Notes: generated by a model not told the origin, from the letters alone. A stretch of DNA of 46,415 nucleotides from Planctomycetota bacterium (GCA_029260825.1 JAJDCM010000306.1:1-46415); one strand, 5' to 3'; positions 34,772-43,891 are shown, numbered from the stretch's first letter. Translations and numbers: made by a program.

Positions 34772-35677
34772 TCACTCGTCTTTCCTGAACATGGCCTTGA
34801 GGATGTGGGAGACGAGAGTTGGGTTCTCTTTCAATCTTCGAGTGGAATAGGCGTACCAATCCCGTCCGTAGGGAATATAGACCCGAAGTCGGTGTCCGTT
34901 GCTGAGAATGACATCACGCAGTTGTCTCTGGACGCCCAGCAGCATTTGAAACTCGTATTGATCAGGTTCCAGGGAGAGTTGGCGGATCAGATGCTCCGCC
35001 TCGTAGACGAGTTTATCGTCGTGAGTGGCGATCCCCACGTAACACCCACCTCTCAGTAATCTTTCGAGCAGGTGGGTGTAGCTCCGGTTGACGATGGAGC
35101 CGTCGCGAAAGGCCAGGGCCGGGGGCTCGATGTAAATGCCCTTGCAAAGTCGCACATTTGCCTTGGCATCGATGAGTCGGTCAAGATCGAGATGAGTTCG
35201 CCGAAGGTAGGCCTGGATGACGACTCCGACCCGGTCCCCGAAGGTTTCTCGAAGACGAAAGTAAAGGTCGAGGGTCTCCGACGTGCAGGAGGAATCCTCC
35301 ATGTCGAGCCGCACGAAATTCTGGTGCTTTTGAGCTTCCTCGCAAAGCCGAGAAAAATTCTTGTGGCAGAGGTCCAGGTCGACCTTGAGTCCGAGCTGGG
35401 TGGGTTTGATGGAGATGTTGGCAGGAAGGCCTCTCTTGGCGATGAGCTGCAGGGCCGCGAGGTATTCGTCAACCGCGCGCTCCGTCTCTTCTGCCCGAGT
35501 GACATCTTCCCCGAGAACGTCCAAGGTTGCCATGAACCCGGCAAGTTTGAGGGATTCCATCTCGCGTGCCGCATCCTCTAAGGCCTCGCCCGCGATGTAC
35601 TTCCTTGAAAAATGGCGGATGACCCCTTTGGGAACGAGGGGAAGCGTATTCGTGATGACTCGATTGATGAAGCCCAT
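34772..35677 (-). CDS. monofunctional proline dehydrogenase, 301 aa
   Basis: This is a FAD-dependent proline dehydrogenase that oxidises proline to pyrroline-5-carboxylate, in the short form known from Thermus and Bacillus and without the PutA dehydrogenase half. The barrel shows NISIKPTQLGL, VRLDMEDSS, GVVIQAYLRRT, VRLCKGIYIEP, IATHDDKL and the C-terminal YIPYGRDWYAYSTRRLKENP, whose two arginines bind the substrate carboxylate. It associates with the inner face of the membrane and passes electrons to quinone. No P5C dehydrogenase gene is adjacent. A small membrane protein gene follows 7 nt downstream. The strongest evidence is the closing RRLKENP motif. Confidence 0.93.
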   Translation of the reverse strand: MGFINRVITNTLPLVPKGVIRHFSRKYIAGEALEDAAREMESLKLAGFMATLDVLGEDVTRAEETERAVDEYLAALQLIAKRGLPANISIKPTQLGLKVDLDLCHKNFSRLCEEAQKHQNFVRLDMEDSSCTSETLDLYFRLRETFGDRVGVVIQAYLRRTHLDLDRLIDAKANVRLCKGIYIEPPALAFRDGSIVNRSYTHLLERLLRGGCYVGIATHDDKLVYEAEHLIRQLSLEPDQYEFQMLLGVQRQLRDVILSNGHRLRVYIPYGRDWYAYSTRRLKENPTLVSHILKAMFRKDE

Positions 35678-36035
35678 GGGCCAACATTAACGAGACTCGG
35701 CTTTTATGTGGTGATTTTTTTCAACACTGAGCTAAACGGAACCCTGTCCGATAACCGAAAGCGAAGAAGGAGCGGAAGTTGTCGTTGTCGTCAACGCAGA
35801 AGTGTCGGGGACGCAACCGGCTTTCAGTTTCGGGGTGCAATCCACTATAATGATCGCTCCTTGAGACACCTCTGCGGGTGAGCCCATCCGCCTGACGCGC
35901 TGTCACCGGTCCTGAATGTGATCAACAACATGGGACTTGGTAGTTAAGGCGTTCCTTAAGCTGCATTTATGGTGGTGTCTGTCCGTTCAAACACCCCGGC
36001 CATGTGCCAAAGACTTGTTGGAGTGAGTAGATTCG
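35678..36035. other. 358-bp intergenic region with pheS promoter and leader
   Basis: No gene is supported. The region separates the divergent proline dehydrogenase and pheS genes. It contains a promoter candidate (35823-35851) and a leader of about 180 nt with two possible stems: TTAAGG-CGTT-CCTTAA at 35944-35959, and GGTGT pairing with ACACC near 35970-36000. No T-box signature or phenylalanine-rich leader peptide is visible. Confidence 0.5.
35823..35851 (+). promoter_or_regulatory. sigma70-like promoter for pheS-pheT-gltA-glgP
   Basis: TTCAGT, 17 nt and a perfect TATAAT point toward pheS, with a start expected near 35858. The -35 box is weak (3 of 6). Confidence 0.55.
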
Positions 36036-37580
36036 ATGAGGCGTATGGAAGAAACCCAGGGAAGGGTGCTTGAGGCACTTTCCGGCGACAGCGAATCGAG
36101 ATCCGTCGCCGACTTGTCGGCCCATCTAGGTGTCGATCAGGCACAGGTTTCGGCCGCGGCGGTCTACCTGACCAAGGAAAACCTCGTCACTTTGAGTGAA
36201 CAAGTGATGGAGGAGATCTCCCTGGATGCTCTTGGAACGTTGTACGCGGAAAAAGGGCTCCCCGAGCGCAGGATTGCCCTGGCGCTGCGGAATGCCGGGG
36301 GGACGGCCACCATTTCCGAAGTTCCCGGTGTCGCCCCTGAGGGGGTTGAAATCGACGCTTCTGAAGTTGGGAAATCACTGAAGGTCCTGGCAGCCCAAGG
36401 AATTGCGGCCAAAGCCGGGAGTCAGTTGACCCTGACCGAAGCAGGAAGCGGTTGGCTGGACGCCAATGGTGGCGCCGAGGATCTCCTGAAGGAAGTGGAT
36501 CGACGAGGCAGCATCCTGGCCAGTGAGATCGATCAGCTGGGCGGCCAACACGTCAGCTACTACGAATCCCTGCGCTCTCGAAAGAAAGTCTTCAGGGTAA
36601 AAGAGCGAAAGACGCGCACCCTTTCCATCACTCCGTCCGGTCTTCTTGCCGTCGAGGAAGGAATTGAAACAGCCCGGGAAGTAACTCAGCTAGACAGTCA
36701 TCTCATCGCCAGTGGTGAGTGGAAGAACGTCATCCTGAAGGGGTATGACATCAAGCTTGGTGCCGCCCCCGAATTTGGTGGGAAGACTCACCCACTGCAG
36801 AAGATCGTGGATGAGACGCGCCAGGTCTTTATCGAGATGGGTTTTCAGGAGCGCCGCTCCCCTTACGTGGAATCGGCCTTCTGGAACTTCGAGGCCTTGT
36901 TCCAGCCGCAGGATCATCCGGCTCGTGAGATGCAGGACACTTTTTTCCTCGATCGACCTCAGACTGCCGAGCTCCCCAAGAAGAGTGAATGGGTAAAAGC
37001 GGTCAAAGATTGCCACGAACACGGTGGCGATACGGGGAGTCTTGGATGGGGGTATGACTGGAGTACGGAAAAGGCCCGGCAGGCCATCTTGCGCACCCAC
37101 AACACCGCTACCTCGATACGGGCGATTGCCGAGAACCCCAAGGCACCCCAGAAAAACTTCACCGTCTCTCGGGTTTTTCGCCGCGAGACGGTCGACTACA
37201 AACATCTTCCCGAGTTCTTTCAGGTTGACGGGATCATCATGGATGAAAACGCCACCCTGACCATGCTTCTTGGGACCCTGGGTGAGTTCTATCGCCGCAT
37301 GGGCTTCAACAAGGTCAAGTTCCGACCGTCTTACTTCCCCTACACCGAGCCGAGTGTGGAAGTTTTCGTGTACTTCGAAAAGAAGAAGGATTGGTTCGAA
37401 CTTGGAGGGAGTGGAATCTTCCGTCCCGAGGTTACGAGACCATTTGGCTGTGAGGTTCCGGTTTTGGCCTGGGGCTTGGGGTTGGAGAGAGTTGCGATGC
37501 TGCGTTATGGCTATACCGATATTCGACACCTTTACTGGGCGACCGCAAGCCGTCTGCGGGAGACGCCGCTCAGCTGGTAA
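36036..37580 (+). CDS. pheS: phenylalanyl-tRNA synthetase alpha subunit, archaeal type, 514 aa
   Basis: PheS carries the catalytic domain that charges tRNA-Phe. This one has long N-terminal winged-helix modules (about 1-220) and the class II core with GKTHPLQKIVDETRQVF and WNFEALFQPQDHPARE. Motif 2 lies around NFTVSRVFRRETVDYKHLPEF and motif 3 around GSGIFRPEV...GLGLERVAMLRYG. This is the archaeal/eukaryotic form, not the 330-residue bacterial form. Spirochaetes are the known bacterial carriers. It begins an operon with the matching pheT 62 bp downstream. The ATG has GGAG about 12 nt upstream. Transfer from archaea long ago is the likely origin. Confidence 0.95.
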   Translation: MRRMEETQGRVLEALSGDSESRSVADLSAHLGVDQAQVSAAAVYLTKENLVTLSEQVMEEISLDALGTLYAEKGLPERRIALALRNAGGTATISEVPGVAPEGVEIDASEVGKSLKVLAAQGIAAKAGSQLTLTEAGSGWLDANGGAEDLLKEVDRRGSILASEIDQLGGQHVSYYESLRSRKKVFRVKERKTRTLSITPSGLLAVEEGIETAREVTQLDSHLIASGEWKNVILKGYDIKLGAAPEFGGKTHPLQKIVDETRQVFIEMGFQERRSPYVESAFWNFEALFQPQDHPAREMQDTFFLDRPQTAELPKKSEWVKAVKDCHEHGGDTGSLGWGYDWSTEKARQAILRTHNTATSIRAIAENPKAPQKNFTVSRVFRRETVDYKHLPEFFQVDGIIMDENATLTMLLGTLGEFYRRMGFNKVKFRPSYFPYTEPSVEVFVYFEKKKDWFELGGSGIFRPEVTRPFGCEVPVLAWGLGLERVAMLRYGYTDIRHLYWATASRLRETPLSW

Positions 37581-37642
37581 GAGATAATTTTTGAGTTATT
37601 GGTTCGCTGACCGGCCACCGGGCTAGGTTGAGGAGAGTTGAG

Positions 37643-39493
37643 ATGCCAGTCGTTGGAGTTCCGATCATTGCTTTGAACGAGTTGTTGGGCCGGGAGATTC
37701 CGGCGGAAGAACTGTTCACTCATCTGGAGCGTCTTGGCAATGACGTGGATGGAATCGCGAAGCTACAGCGCTTCCGGTGCACCCGGTGTTCCTACATCAT
37801 GGAGCTCACCGAATCCGAGGAGGTGCCGGGTAAATGTGGATCTTGCGAGCATTCCTACAAAGACGATGAAGCATCTCGGGTCGAGATGACTCCCCTTGAA
37901 GTGATCCGACTGGAACTCCTTCCGGTCCGACCCGATCTTTTTGACGTGGGTGGGTTGGCTCGAGCTTTGAAGGGTTACCTTGAGATCGAGACCGGACCGA
38001 GATCTTACGAGGTGACGGAGGGGCCGTTTGCGGTAGCCGTCGACTCGAAGCTTTCCGAACCAACCTCACTTCGGCCGGCGATTGCCTGCGCCGTGGTGCG
38101 AAATGTCACTCTCGACGATGAGTTCGTGAAGACCATCATGAAGATGCAGGAAAACCTCCACTGGGCTCTGGGTAGAAACCGCAAGCACGCTTCCATCGGC
38201 GTTTATGACCTCGACACCGTTCATCCCGACTTTCGCTATGACAGCATTGGTCCGGAGGAGATCGAGTTCGTTCCTCTGAACGGAATGCCCGGAGATGGAC
38301 TCGTGTCGGTGACCCCGGCGTCCGTTTTGGCCGGACACCCCAAGGGGAAGGATTTTGCTCACCTGCTCGCCAATTCTGACCGCTACCCTTTGCTTCGGGA
38401 TCGAGATGGGCAAGTACTATCCATGCCTCCCATCATCAATAGCCATGAAACCAAAGTGACCGCTTCGAGCCGCAATCTGTTCATCGACGTGACGGGCTTT
38501 TCCCGCACTTTGGTGGGGCGGTGTCTGAACATCGTTGTCACCGGCATTGCCGAGATGGACCCCGGAGTTTCGATCGAATCGGTTGAGATTCAGTACCCGA
38601 ACGAGACGGTCCGTACTCCGGACATGAGCGTCACGGATAAGAAGCTCGATGCCGCTGCCGCGGCGAAGCTGATCGGATTGCCTCTCAGCACAGAAGAGGT
38701 TGCGATGGCTCTCCGGCGAATGCGTTTTGACGTATCGACCGGCTCGGGTACCGAGTTGACAGTGGCAATTCCTCCCTACCGAACCGACATCCTCCACGAG
38801 GTTGATTTGATCGAAGACGTAGCGATGGGGCACGGATTCCACAAGGTCGTCCAGGAGGTCTGTCAGACCTACACCCCCGGTGGAGAGCTTCCTCTTGAGA
38901 GCGCGTGCACGTTGGCCCGGCGCTCGATGATCGGTCTTGGGTTCCTTGAGACCTTGTCCCTCATGTTGACGAGCCCGGAAAGCCACTACGGTCGCCTCCT
39001 CATGGAACCGAGTGATCAGGCCGTTTTGACTCATAATCCGGCCTCAAGCGACCAGTCCATGCTGCGCACCCATCTTCTGGAAGGAATCTTGCAGAGCTTT
39101 TCTCTGTCGGTGGGAGACAGTCTCCCCCAGCGTTTCTTCGAGATTGGTGATGTTGTACACCTCGATTCGGCCGGAGAGACCGGTACTCGAGAAACCCGTC
39201 GATTGACGGCGGCCGTCTCGGGGCCCAAGACCGGATATGCAGAGGTCCGATCGATCGTAGAAGCTTTGTTCCGGGAGTTCGACATTCCGGTTGATTTTGA
39301 GCCAGGGGAGCATGAGTCCATGATCCCCGGCCGCATTGCCCGGGTTTGTGCGGTACGAGACGAGGAGAGGATCCCTGTTGGCGTGATCGGGGAGATTCGG
39401 CCGGGAGTGCTGGAGAAGTTTTCCATCGTCCAACCGGTTGCTCTTTTTGAGCTATCCATTGCGTCAGCGTTTGAAGTCTCGGAGGCGGTATGA
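37643..39493 (+). CDS. pheT: phenylalanyl-tRNA synthetase beta subunit, archaeal type, with zinc-ribbon insert, 616 aa
   Basis: This is the archaeal-type PheT (B1/B3-B4-like, B5 and later domains), partner of the upstream PheS in the heterotetramer. The N-terminal MPVVGVPIIALNELLGREIP and the region VIRLELLPVRPDLFDVGGLARALKGYL are typical. Between them lies an extra segment of about 35 residues with Cys46, Cys49, Cys65 and Cys68 (RCTRC...GKCGSC), a rubredoxin-like zinc ribbon. As far as I remember, this is not usual in the family. The ATG at 37643 has GGAGAG at good spacing. Its last codons overlap gltA by 4 nt. Confidence 0.94.
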   Translation: MPVVGVPIIALNELLGREIPAEELFTHLERLGNDVDGIAKLQRFRCTRCSYIMELTESEEVPGKCGSCEHSYKDDEASRVEMTPLEVIRLELLPVRPDLFDVGGLARALKGYLEIETGPRSYEVTEGPFAVAVDSKLSEPTSLRPAIACAVVRNVTLDDEFVKTIMKMQENLHWALGRNRKHASIGVYDLDTVHPDFRYDSIGPEEIEFVPLNGMPGDGLVSVTPASVLAGHPKGKDFAHLLANSDRYPLLRDRDGQVLSMPPIINSHETKVTASSRNLFIDVTGFSRTLVGRCLNIVVTGIAEMDPGVSIESVEIQYPNETVRTPDMSVTDKKLDAAAAAKLIGLPLSTEEVAMALRRMRFDVSTGSGTELTVAIPPYRTDILHEVDLIEDVAMGHGFHKVVQEVCQTYTPGGELPLESACTLARRSMIGLGFLETLSLMLTSPESHYGRLLMEPSDQAVLTHNPASSDQSMLRTHLLEGILQSFSLSVGDSLPQRFFEIGDVVHLDSAGETGTRETRRLTAAVSGPKTGYAEVRSIVEALFREFDIPVDFEPGEHESMIPGRIARVCAVRDEERIPVGVIGEIRPGVLEKFSIVQPVALFELSIASAFEVSEAV

Positions 39494-40824
39494 GCGGAGA
39501 GAAAATCTTTAGTCAAGGTGAGGAACAGGTGGTGATGGAAGGGATTTTTGATGTGCTCGCTCACAAGATGTCAGCCTACCGAGAGCAGGTGAAGCAACTG
39601 CTTTCGCGACAGGCCGGCACGGTGATCGACAATGTGACCGTGGCTCAAGTCTATGGCGGAATGCGGGGAGTCAAGGCTCTCGTCTGCGACACCTCGCGGG
39701 TAGATCCCGATCTTGGGCTTCTGGTGCGTGGAACCCCCATAGCCGATCTTGCCGATCGCTTGCCCGAGGAAGTGTTCCATTTCCTCTTGACGTCGGAGCT
39801 CCCGGAGGAGGCCGGCTGTCGTGATCTTCAAAAAGAGCTGAGTCAAAGAGGCACGGTTCCCGAGTATGTCTGGGACGTACTGTCGGGGATGGCGCCAGAT
39901 TCTCATCCGATGAGCATGCTGAGTACTGCCATCGTCAGTATGCAGCGGGAATCGGTATTCTCTCGTCGCTACGATGAGGGAATGGATCGGGATGATCATT
40001 GGAAGGCAACGCTCGAAGACTCATTGAACTTGCTCGCCCGGCTTCCGGTGATCGCTGCCGGGATCTATCGGATGCGCTTTGGAAAAGGTGAGCGAGTCCC
40101 TGCGGATCCGAATCTTGACTGGGCGGCCAACTTTGCCCACATGCTCGGCATCGATGACCCGACAGGAGAGTTCAAGAAGCTGATGAGACTCTACATGGTC
40201 GTACATTGCGATCATGAAGGAGGCAACGTAAGCGCCCATGCCTGCAATCTGGTGGGTTCTGCACTCTCCGATATTTACTACTCGGTGTCGGCCGGGCTGA
40301 ATGGCCTTGCTGGACCTCTTCACGGTCTTGCGAATCAAGAATGTCTGAAATTCCTTCTTTCTGTTCGGGAGGAATTCGGGAAGGTTCCCGACGAAGAAGA
40401 TCTGGAAGAATTCGTCTGGAAGCGGCTGCGCAATCGGCAGGTTATTCCCGGCTACGGCCATGCCGTTCTTCGTTGCACCGATCCTCGTTTTCTCGCGTTT
40501 CTTGAGTTTGGAAAAAGAGCGTGTCCGGCTGACCCGATCTTCCAGCTGGTTGATTCGATGTATCGGGTTGTTCCAGGTGTCCTCAAAGGTCACGGGAAGG
40601 CGAAGAGCCCTTACCCGAATGTGGACGCCGGATCGGGCTCCCTCTTGCATCATTTCGGTTTGACCGAGTTTTCGTTCTATACCGTCTTGTTCAGTGTATC
40701 CCGTGCTCTTGGCCTCTGTGCCCAATCTGTATTGAATCGAGGTCTTGCCAGTCCGATCGAGCGACCGAAGTCGGTGAGTACAGGCTGGATCGAGGAAGAA
40801 ACATCATCAGGAGCTCAGGGATGA
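39490..40824 (+). CDS. gltA: citrate synthase, mitochondrial-like type, 444 aa
   Basis: This enzyme condenses oxaloacetate and acetyl-CoA to citrate at the entry of the TCA cycle. Catalytic residues are His278 (GPLHGLANQE), His324 (GYGHAVLR) and Asp379 (PNVDAGSG). Each sits exactly four positions beyond pig mitochondrial His274, His320 and Asp375. The segments VIPGYGHAVLRCTDPRF and LASPIERPKSVST also resemble the eukaryotic type rather than hexameric E. coli GltA, so a dimeric enzyme without NADH control is likely. It overlaps pheT and glgP by 4 nt each (ATGA). Placement in an aminoacyl-tRNA synthetase operon is unusual. Confidence 0.94.
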   Translation: MSGEKIFSQGEEQVVMEGIFDVLAHKMSAYREQVKQLLSRQAGTVIDNVTVAQVYGGMRGVKALVCDTSRVDPDLGLLVRGTPIADLADRLPEEVFHFLLTSELPEEAGCRDLQKELSQRGTVPEYVWDVLSGMAPDSHPMSMLSTAIVSMQRESVFSRRYDEGMDRDDHWKATLEDSLNLLARLPVIAAGIYRMRFGKGERVPADPNLDWAANFAHMLGIDDPTGEFKKLMRLYMVVHCDHEGGNVSAHACNLVGSALSDIYYSVSAGLNGLAGPLHGLANQECLKFLLSVREEFGKVPDEEDLEEFVWKRLRNRQVIPGYGHAVLRCTDPRFLAFLEFGKRACPADPIFQLVDSMYRVVPGVLKGHGKAKSPYPNVDAGSGSLLHHFGLTEFSFYTVLFSVSRALGLCAQSVLNRGLASPIERPKSVSTGWIEEETSSGAQG

Positions 40825-43379
40825 AGGCACGTCAAACTCTGAAGGTCGTTCCTCGATTACCCGAGAGGCTCTCCCGACTCCTTGAGCTCGCGTTCAACTT
40901 GCGTTGGTGCTGGGATCACTGGACCCGGGATCTCTTTACTCGTCTTGATCCGGAACTTTGGACTGAAACGGGGCACAACCCGGTTCTTCTCCTTGGTCGG
41001 ATTTCCCAGGAGGCACTGGAAAAAGCCTCCAAGGATGAGGCGTTCATGGCCCAGTTTGAGCGGGTCCTGGATGAGTTTGATGAGTACATGTCACGTCAGC
41101 CCGCATGGGCGAGTCCGGTTTGCAGCGGAACGGATTCCCCGAGCTTTGCCTATTTTTCGGCGGAGTTTGGCTTGACCGAATGTCTCCCGATCTATTCGGG
41201 AGGTCTTGGGGTTCTCGCCGGGGATCATTTGAAGTCGGCAAGCGATCTTGGGTTGCCCCTTGTCGGAGTCGGAATCCTTTATCAAAAGGGCTACTTCCGT
41301 CAGTACCTGAGTTCGGATGGTTGGCAGCAAGAGCACTATCCGTCGATCGACGTCCATAATCTTCCATTGACTCTTGTCCGTGGAGAAGACGGGTCTCCGG
41401 TGACAATCGAGGTCGAATATCCGGAACGACACGTCAAGGTCAGAATCTGGCAAGTTGTCGTGGGGCGGATTCGACTGCTGCTTCTTGACACGAACATCCC
41501 TGAAAATACTCCCGAAGATCAGAACATCAGTTATCAGCTCTATGGTGGCGATCTGGAGACGAGAATCCGTCAGGAGATTCTCCTTGGTATCGGTGGAGTC
41601 AAGGCGCTGACCGCGCTCGGAATTCATCCCAAGGTGTTTCACATGAACGAGGGGCATTCGGCTTTCCTCGCTCTTGAGCGGATTCGCATGATGTTGAAGG
41701 ACACGGACCTTTCCTTCTCGCAAGCCAGAGAGGCTACCGCGGCGGGAAATGTCTTTACCACTCATACACCGGTACCGGCGGGTATTGATGTTTTTCCGGC
41801 GACTCTGGTGGAGCAGCATTTCTCCCATCTTCTCCCGGCGCTCAAGATCTCCTGGCCGGAGTTTGCATCGCTGGGAAGGACAAACCCTCAAAACGAAGTC
41901 GAAGGGTTTAGCATGGCGGTTCTCGCCATTCGTCTCGCCTCCCAGACCAATGGTGTGAGTAAGCTCCATGCCCAGGTTTCCAGACAGATGTGGCATGGCC
42001 TGTGGCCTGGTTATCCGGTTGATGAGGTTCCGATCATCCCGATTACAAACGGAATTCACATGCCGACCTGGACATGTCGAGATATCTCGGGTCTGTTCTC
42101 GCGGTATGTCGGTACGAAGTGGCGGGATTCACCGGAAGATCCGGCCCAATGGAAAGGGATCGATTCCATTCCGGATCGCGAACTCTGGCAGATTCACCAG
42201 CGCCGAAAGCACATGCTTGTGGATTTTTCCCGTCAGCGAATGGAAGATCAGATCAAACGTAGGGGGGGAACTACGGCTCAAGTTGCTGCCGTGCGGGAGA
42301 TGCTCAATCCGGAGGCTCTGACCATTGGTTTTGGCCGCCGCGTCGTGACCTACAAGCGAGCCACTTTGATTTTCCGCGACATTGAACGCCTCTCCCGCAT
42401 CGTCGGGGACGCGGAGCAACCGGTTCAGTTTCTCATCGCCGGCAAGGCCCATCCAAGCGATCACCGGGGAAAAGAATTCATCCGTGAGATCGTTCAGAAG
42501 GCTCGCCGTGCTGATCTTCGAGGTCGAATTGTCTTCCTGGAAGATTACGACATGGATGTTTCCCAGGCCCTTCTCTCCGGAGCCGACGTCTGGTTGAACA
42601 ACCCGCGACGTCCCATGGAAGCAAGTGGAACCAGTGGCATGAAGGGGGCGATGAACGGCGTTCTGAATCTGAGTGTTCTGGATGGCTGGTGGGCGGAAGG
42701 CTATGAATCAGGACTTGGGTGGGCGATCGGCCGAGATGAGCATTACGACGATGTTGATTACCAGGATCTCGTCGAATCCCGACTGATCTACGACCTGCTC
42801 GAGCAGGAAGTCGTTCCGCTATTCTACGACCGGGATAGCGAGGGAATTCCACGGGGCTGGGTCTCGAGAATGAAAGAAGCCATGAAGGCCTTCTGTCCCG
42901 TTTTCAACACCCAGAGAATGGTTCGGGAGTATGCGGATCGATTTTATGGTCCGGCCGCCCGGAACAGTGTGGCAATTGGCACCGATGGCTTTGAGAAAGC
43001 TCGCTCCCTTGCGGAATGGAAACAGGGACTGCGGCAGCATTGGGCCAATATTCATATCGAAGAGGTTGAGGCTGGGAAGCTCGAAGAGGTGAGCGTTGGC
43101 GCAACGGTTGAGGTACGAGCCAAGATTCAACTCGGTGATTTGAATCCGGAGGATGTGGCTGTTGAGATCTACAACGGTCCGGTAGATAGTGCGGGTGCCA
43201 TTACGAATGCCGAAGTGATTCCCATGCAGCGAAGTGAGGCGCTTTCGAACGGAAACCACGTCTATGTGGGGGCGTTGCCTCTTGAAGAGAGTGGGCTCCA
43301 TGGATATTCGATTCGAATCCTGCCCTCAAACCCACTGGGTGGAACGACCAATGACCTCGGTTTGATCATCTGGCAGTAA
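40821..43379 (+). CDS. glgP: alpha-glucan phosphorylase, 852 aa
   Basis: GlgP releases glucose-1-phosphate from glycogen or maltodextrin with pyridoxal phosphate. The sequence belongs to the bacterial alpha-glucan phosphorylase group that starts with a DUF3417-type segment (LARLLELAFNLRWCWDHWTRDLF-like start). Key features are YFSAEFGLTECLPIYSGGLGVLAGDHLKSASDLGLPL near the N-terminus, HMNEGHSAFLALERI, and the PLP site SGTSGMKGAMNG with Lys608. The final 110 residues form an extra beta-rich domain, as in longer members. It ends the operon and overlaps gltA by 4 nt. An 11-bp inverted repeat 38 bp past the stop may end or stabilise the transcript. Confidence 0.95.
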   Translation: MKARQTLKVVPRLPERLSRLLELAFNLRWCWDHWTRDLFTRLDPELWTETGHNPVLLLGRISQEALEKASKDEAFMAQFERVLDEFDEYMSRQPAWASPVCSGTDSPSFAYFSAEFGLTECLPIYSGGLGVLAGDHLKSASDLGLPLVGVGILYQKGYFRQYLSSDGWQQEHYPSIDVHNLPLTLVRGEDGSPVTIEVEYPERHVKVRIWQVVVGRIRLLLLDTNIPENTPEDQNISYQLYGGDLETRIRQEILLGIGGVKALTALGIHPKVFHMNEGHSAFLALERIRMMLKDTDLSFSQAREATAAGNVFTTHTPVPAGIDVFPATLVEQHFSHLLPALKISWPEFASLGRTNPQNEVEGFSMAVLAIRLASQTNGVSKLHAQVSRQMWHGLWPGYPVDEVPIIPITNGIHMPTWTCRDISGLFSRYVGTKWRDSPEDPAQWKGIDSIPDRELWQIHQRRKHMLVDFSRQRMEDQIKRRGGTTAQVAAVREMLNPEALTIGFGRRVVTYKRATLIFRDIERLSRIVGDAEQPVQFLIAGKAHPSDHRGKEFIREIVQKARRADLRGRIVFLEDYDMDVSQALLSGADVWLNNPRRPMEASGTSGMKGAMNGVLNLSVLDGWWAEGYESGLGWAIGRDEHYDDVDYQDLVESRLIYDLLEQEVVPLFYDRDSEGIPRGWVSRMKEAMKAFCPVFNTQRMVREYADRFYGPAARNSVAIGTDGFEKARSLAEWKQGLRQHWANIHIEEVEAGKLEEVSVGATVEVRAKIQLGDLNPEDVAVEIYNGPVDSAGAITNAEVIPMQRSEALSNGNHVYVGALPLEESGLHGYSIRILPSNPLGGTTNDLGLIIWQ

Positions 43380-43416
43380 TTCAATCAAGAGACGGAAAGC
43401 CTGAGACTGGCCTTGC

Positions 43417-43446
43417 CCGGATGATTCGTGGATGAGAATCATCCGG
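43417..43446 (+). repeat. 11-bp inverted repeat (CCGGATGATTC copy 3)
   Basis: CCGGATGATTC, 8 nt, then GAATCATCCGG form a perfect 11-bp stem just after glgP. The left arm is the short repeat seen at 24331 and 25941. There is no T-tract, so it is more likely an mRNA 3' stabiliser or REP-like element than a classic terminator. Confidence 0.6.
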
Positions 43447-43826
43447 ACTATCGGCGGTCCAATCTGCCGACACGCGGGATGGAGAGGAATCTCCTGTTCC
43501 TCGATGGTCTCGAGCAACGAGTGAGATCGCTCCCATCACCACGGATCTATCAAAACCCAATTCCTGCCTATCTTGCGTTCCTTTGCCTTCCCCAAGGCAG
43601 GGATCATTAACACAAGAAATGTGCCGAGGAATCAAAGGAACGTGGGAGTCCAGGAGAAGCTGTCCAAGTTCTTTGGGCAGAGTCTTTTAGGCGTGACGAT
43701 TGTCGGGGAGTTTGTCCGATTTCCCACCGAACTCAATGTGTCGGGATATCTGACACCTTGGGAGAATCTGGTGAATTTGGGAGGTTAAGCCCTTACCCGG
43801 CGCCGGGTTTAGATCCCCAGCACCGT

Positions 43827-43843
43827 TGTAACGATTTGTTACA
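43827..43843. promoter_or_regulatory. perfect inverted repeat TGTAAC-N5-GTTACA
   Basis: TGTAACGATTTGTTACA is a perfect 6-bp inverted repeat with a 5-nt spacer. It nearly matches 5985-6001, and both are followed by ATGTTCTC and a CCGG-rich segment. It looks like a dimeric regulator site, but here no start codon follows on the plus strand and it lies past the 3' end of ychJ. Confidence 0.45.
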
Positions 43844-43891
43844 GCTGGATGTTCTCGACCGGGTTGGCGTCAGAATCTCATCGCGTCGGAG

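Larger units (their letters stand above)
43380..43891. other. 512-bp intergenic region with repeat elements
   Basis: No gene is convincing. It holds the long inverted repeat 43417-43446, a perfect palindrome ACCCGGCGCCGGGT at 43795-43808 and the TGTAAC-N5-GTTACA site at 43827. A plus-strand frame from about 43573 to 43788 (possible GTG starts within it, ending PWENLVNLGG) looks slightly protein-like, but has no recognisable family and no good ribosome site. Confidence 0.5.
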
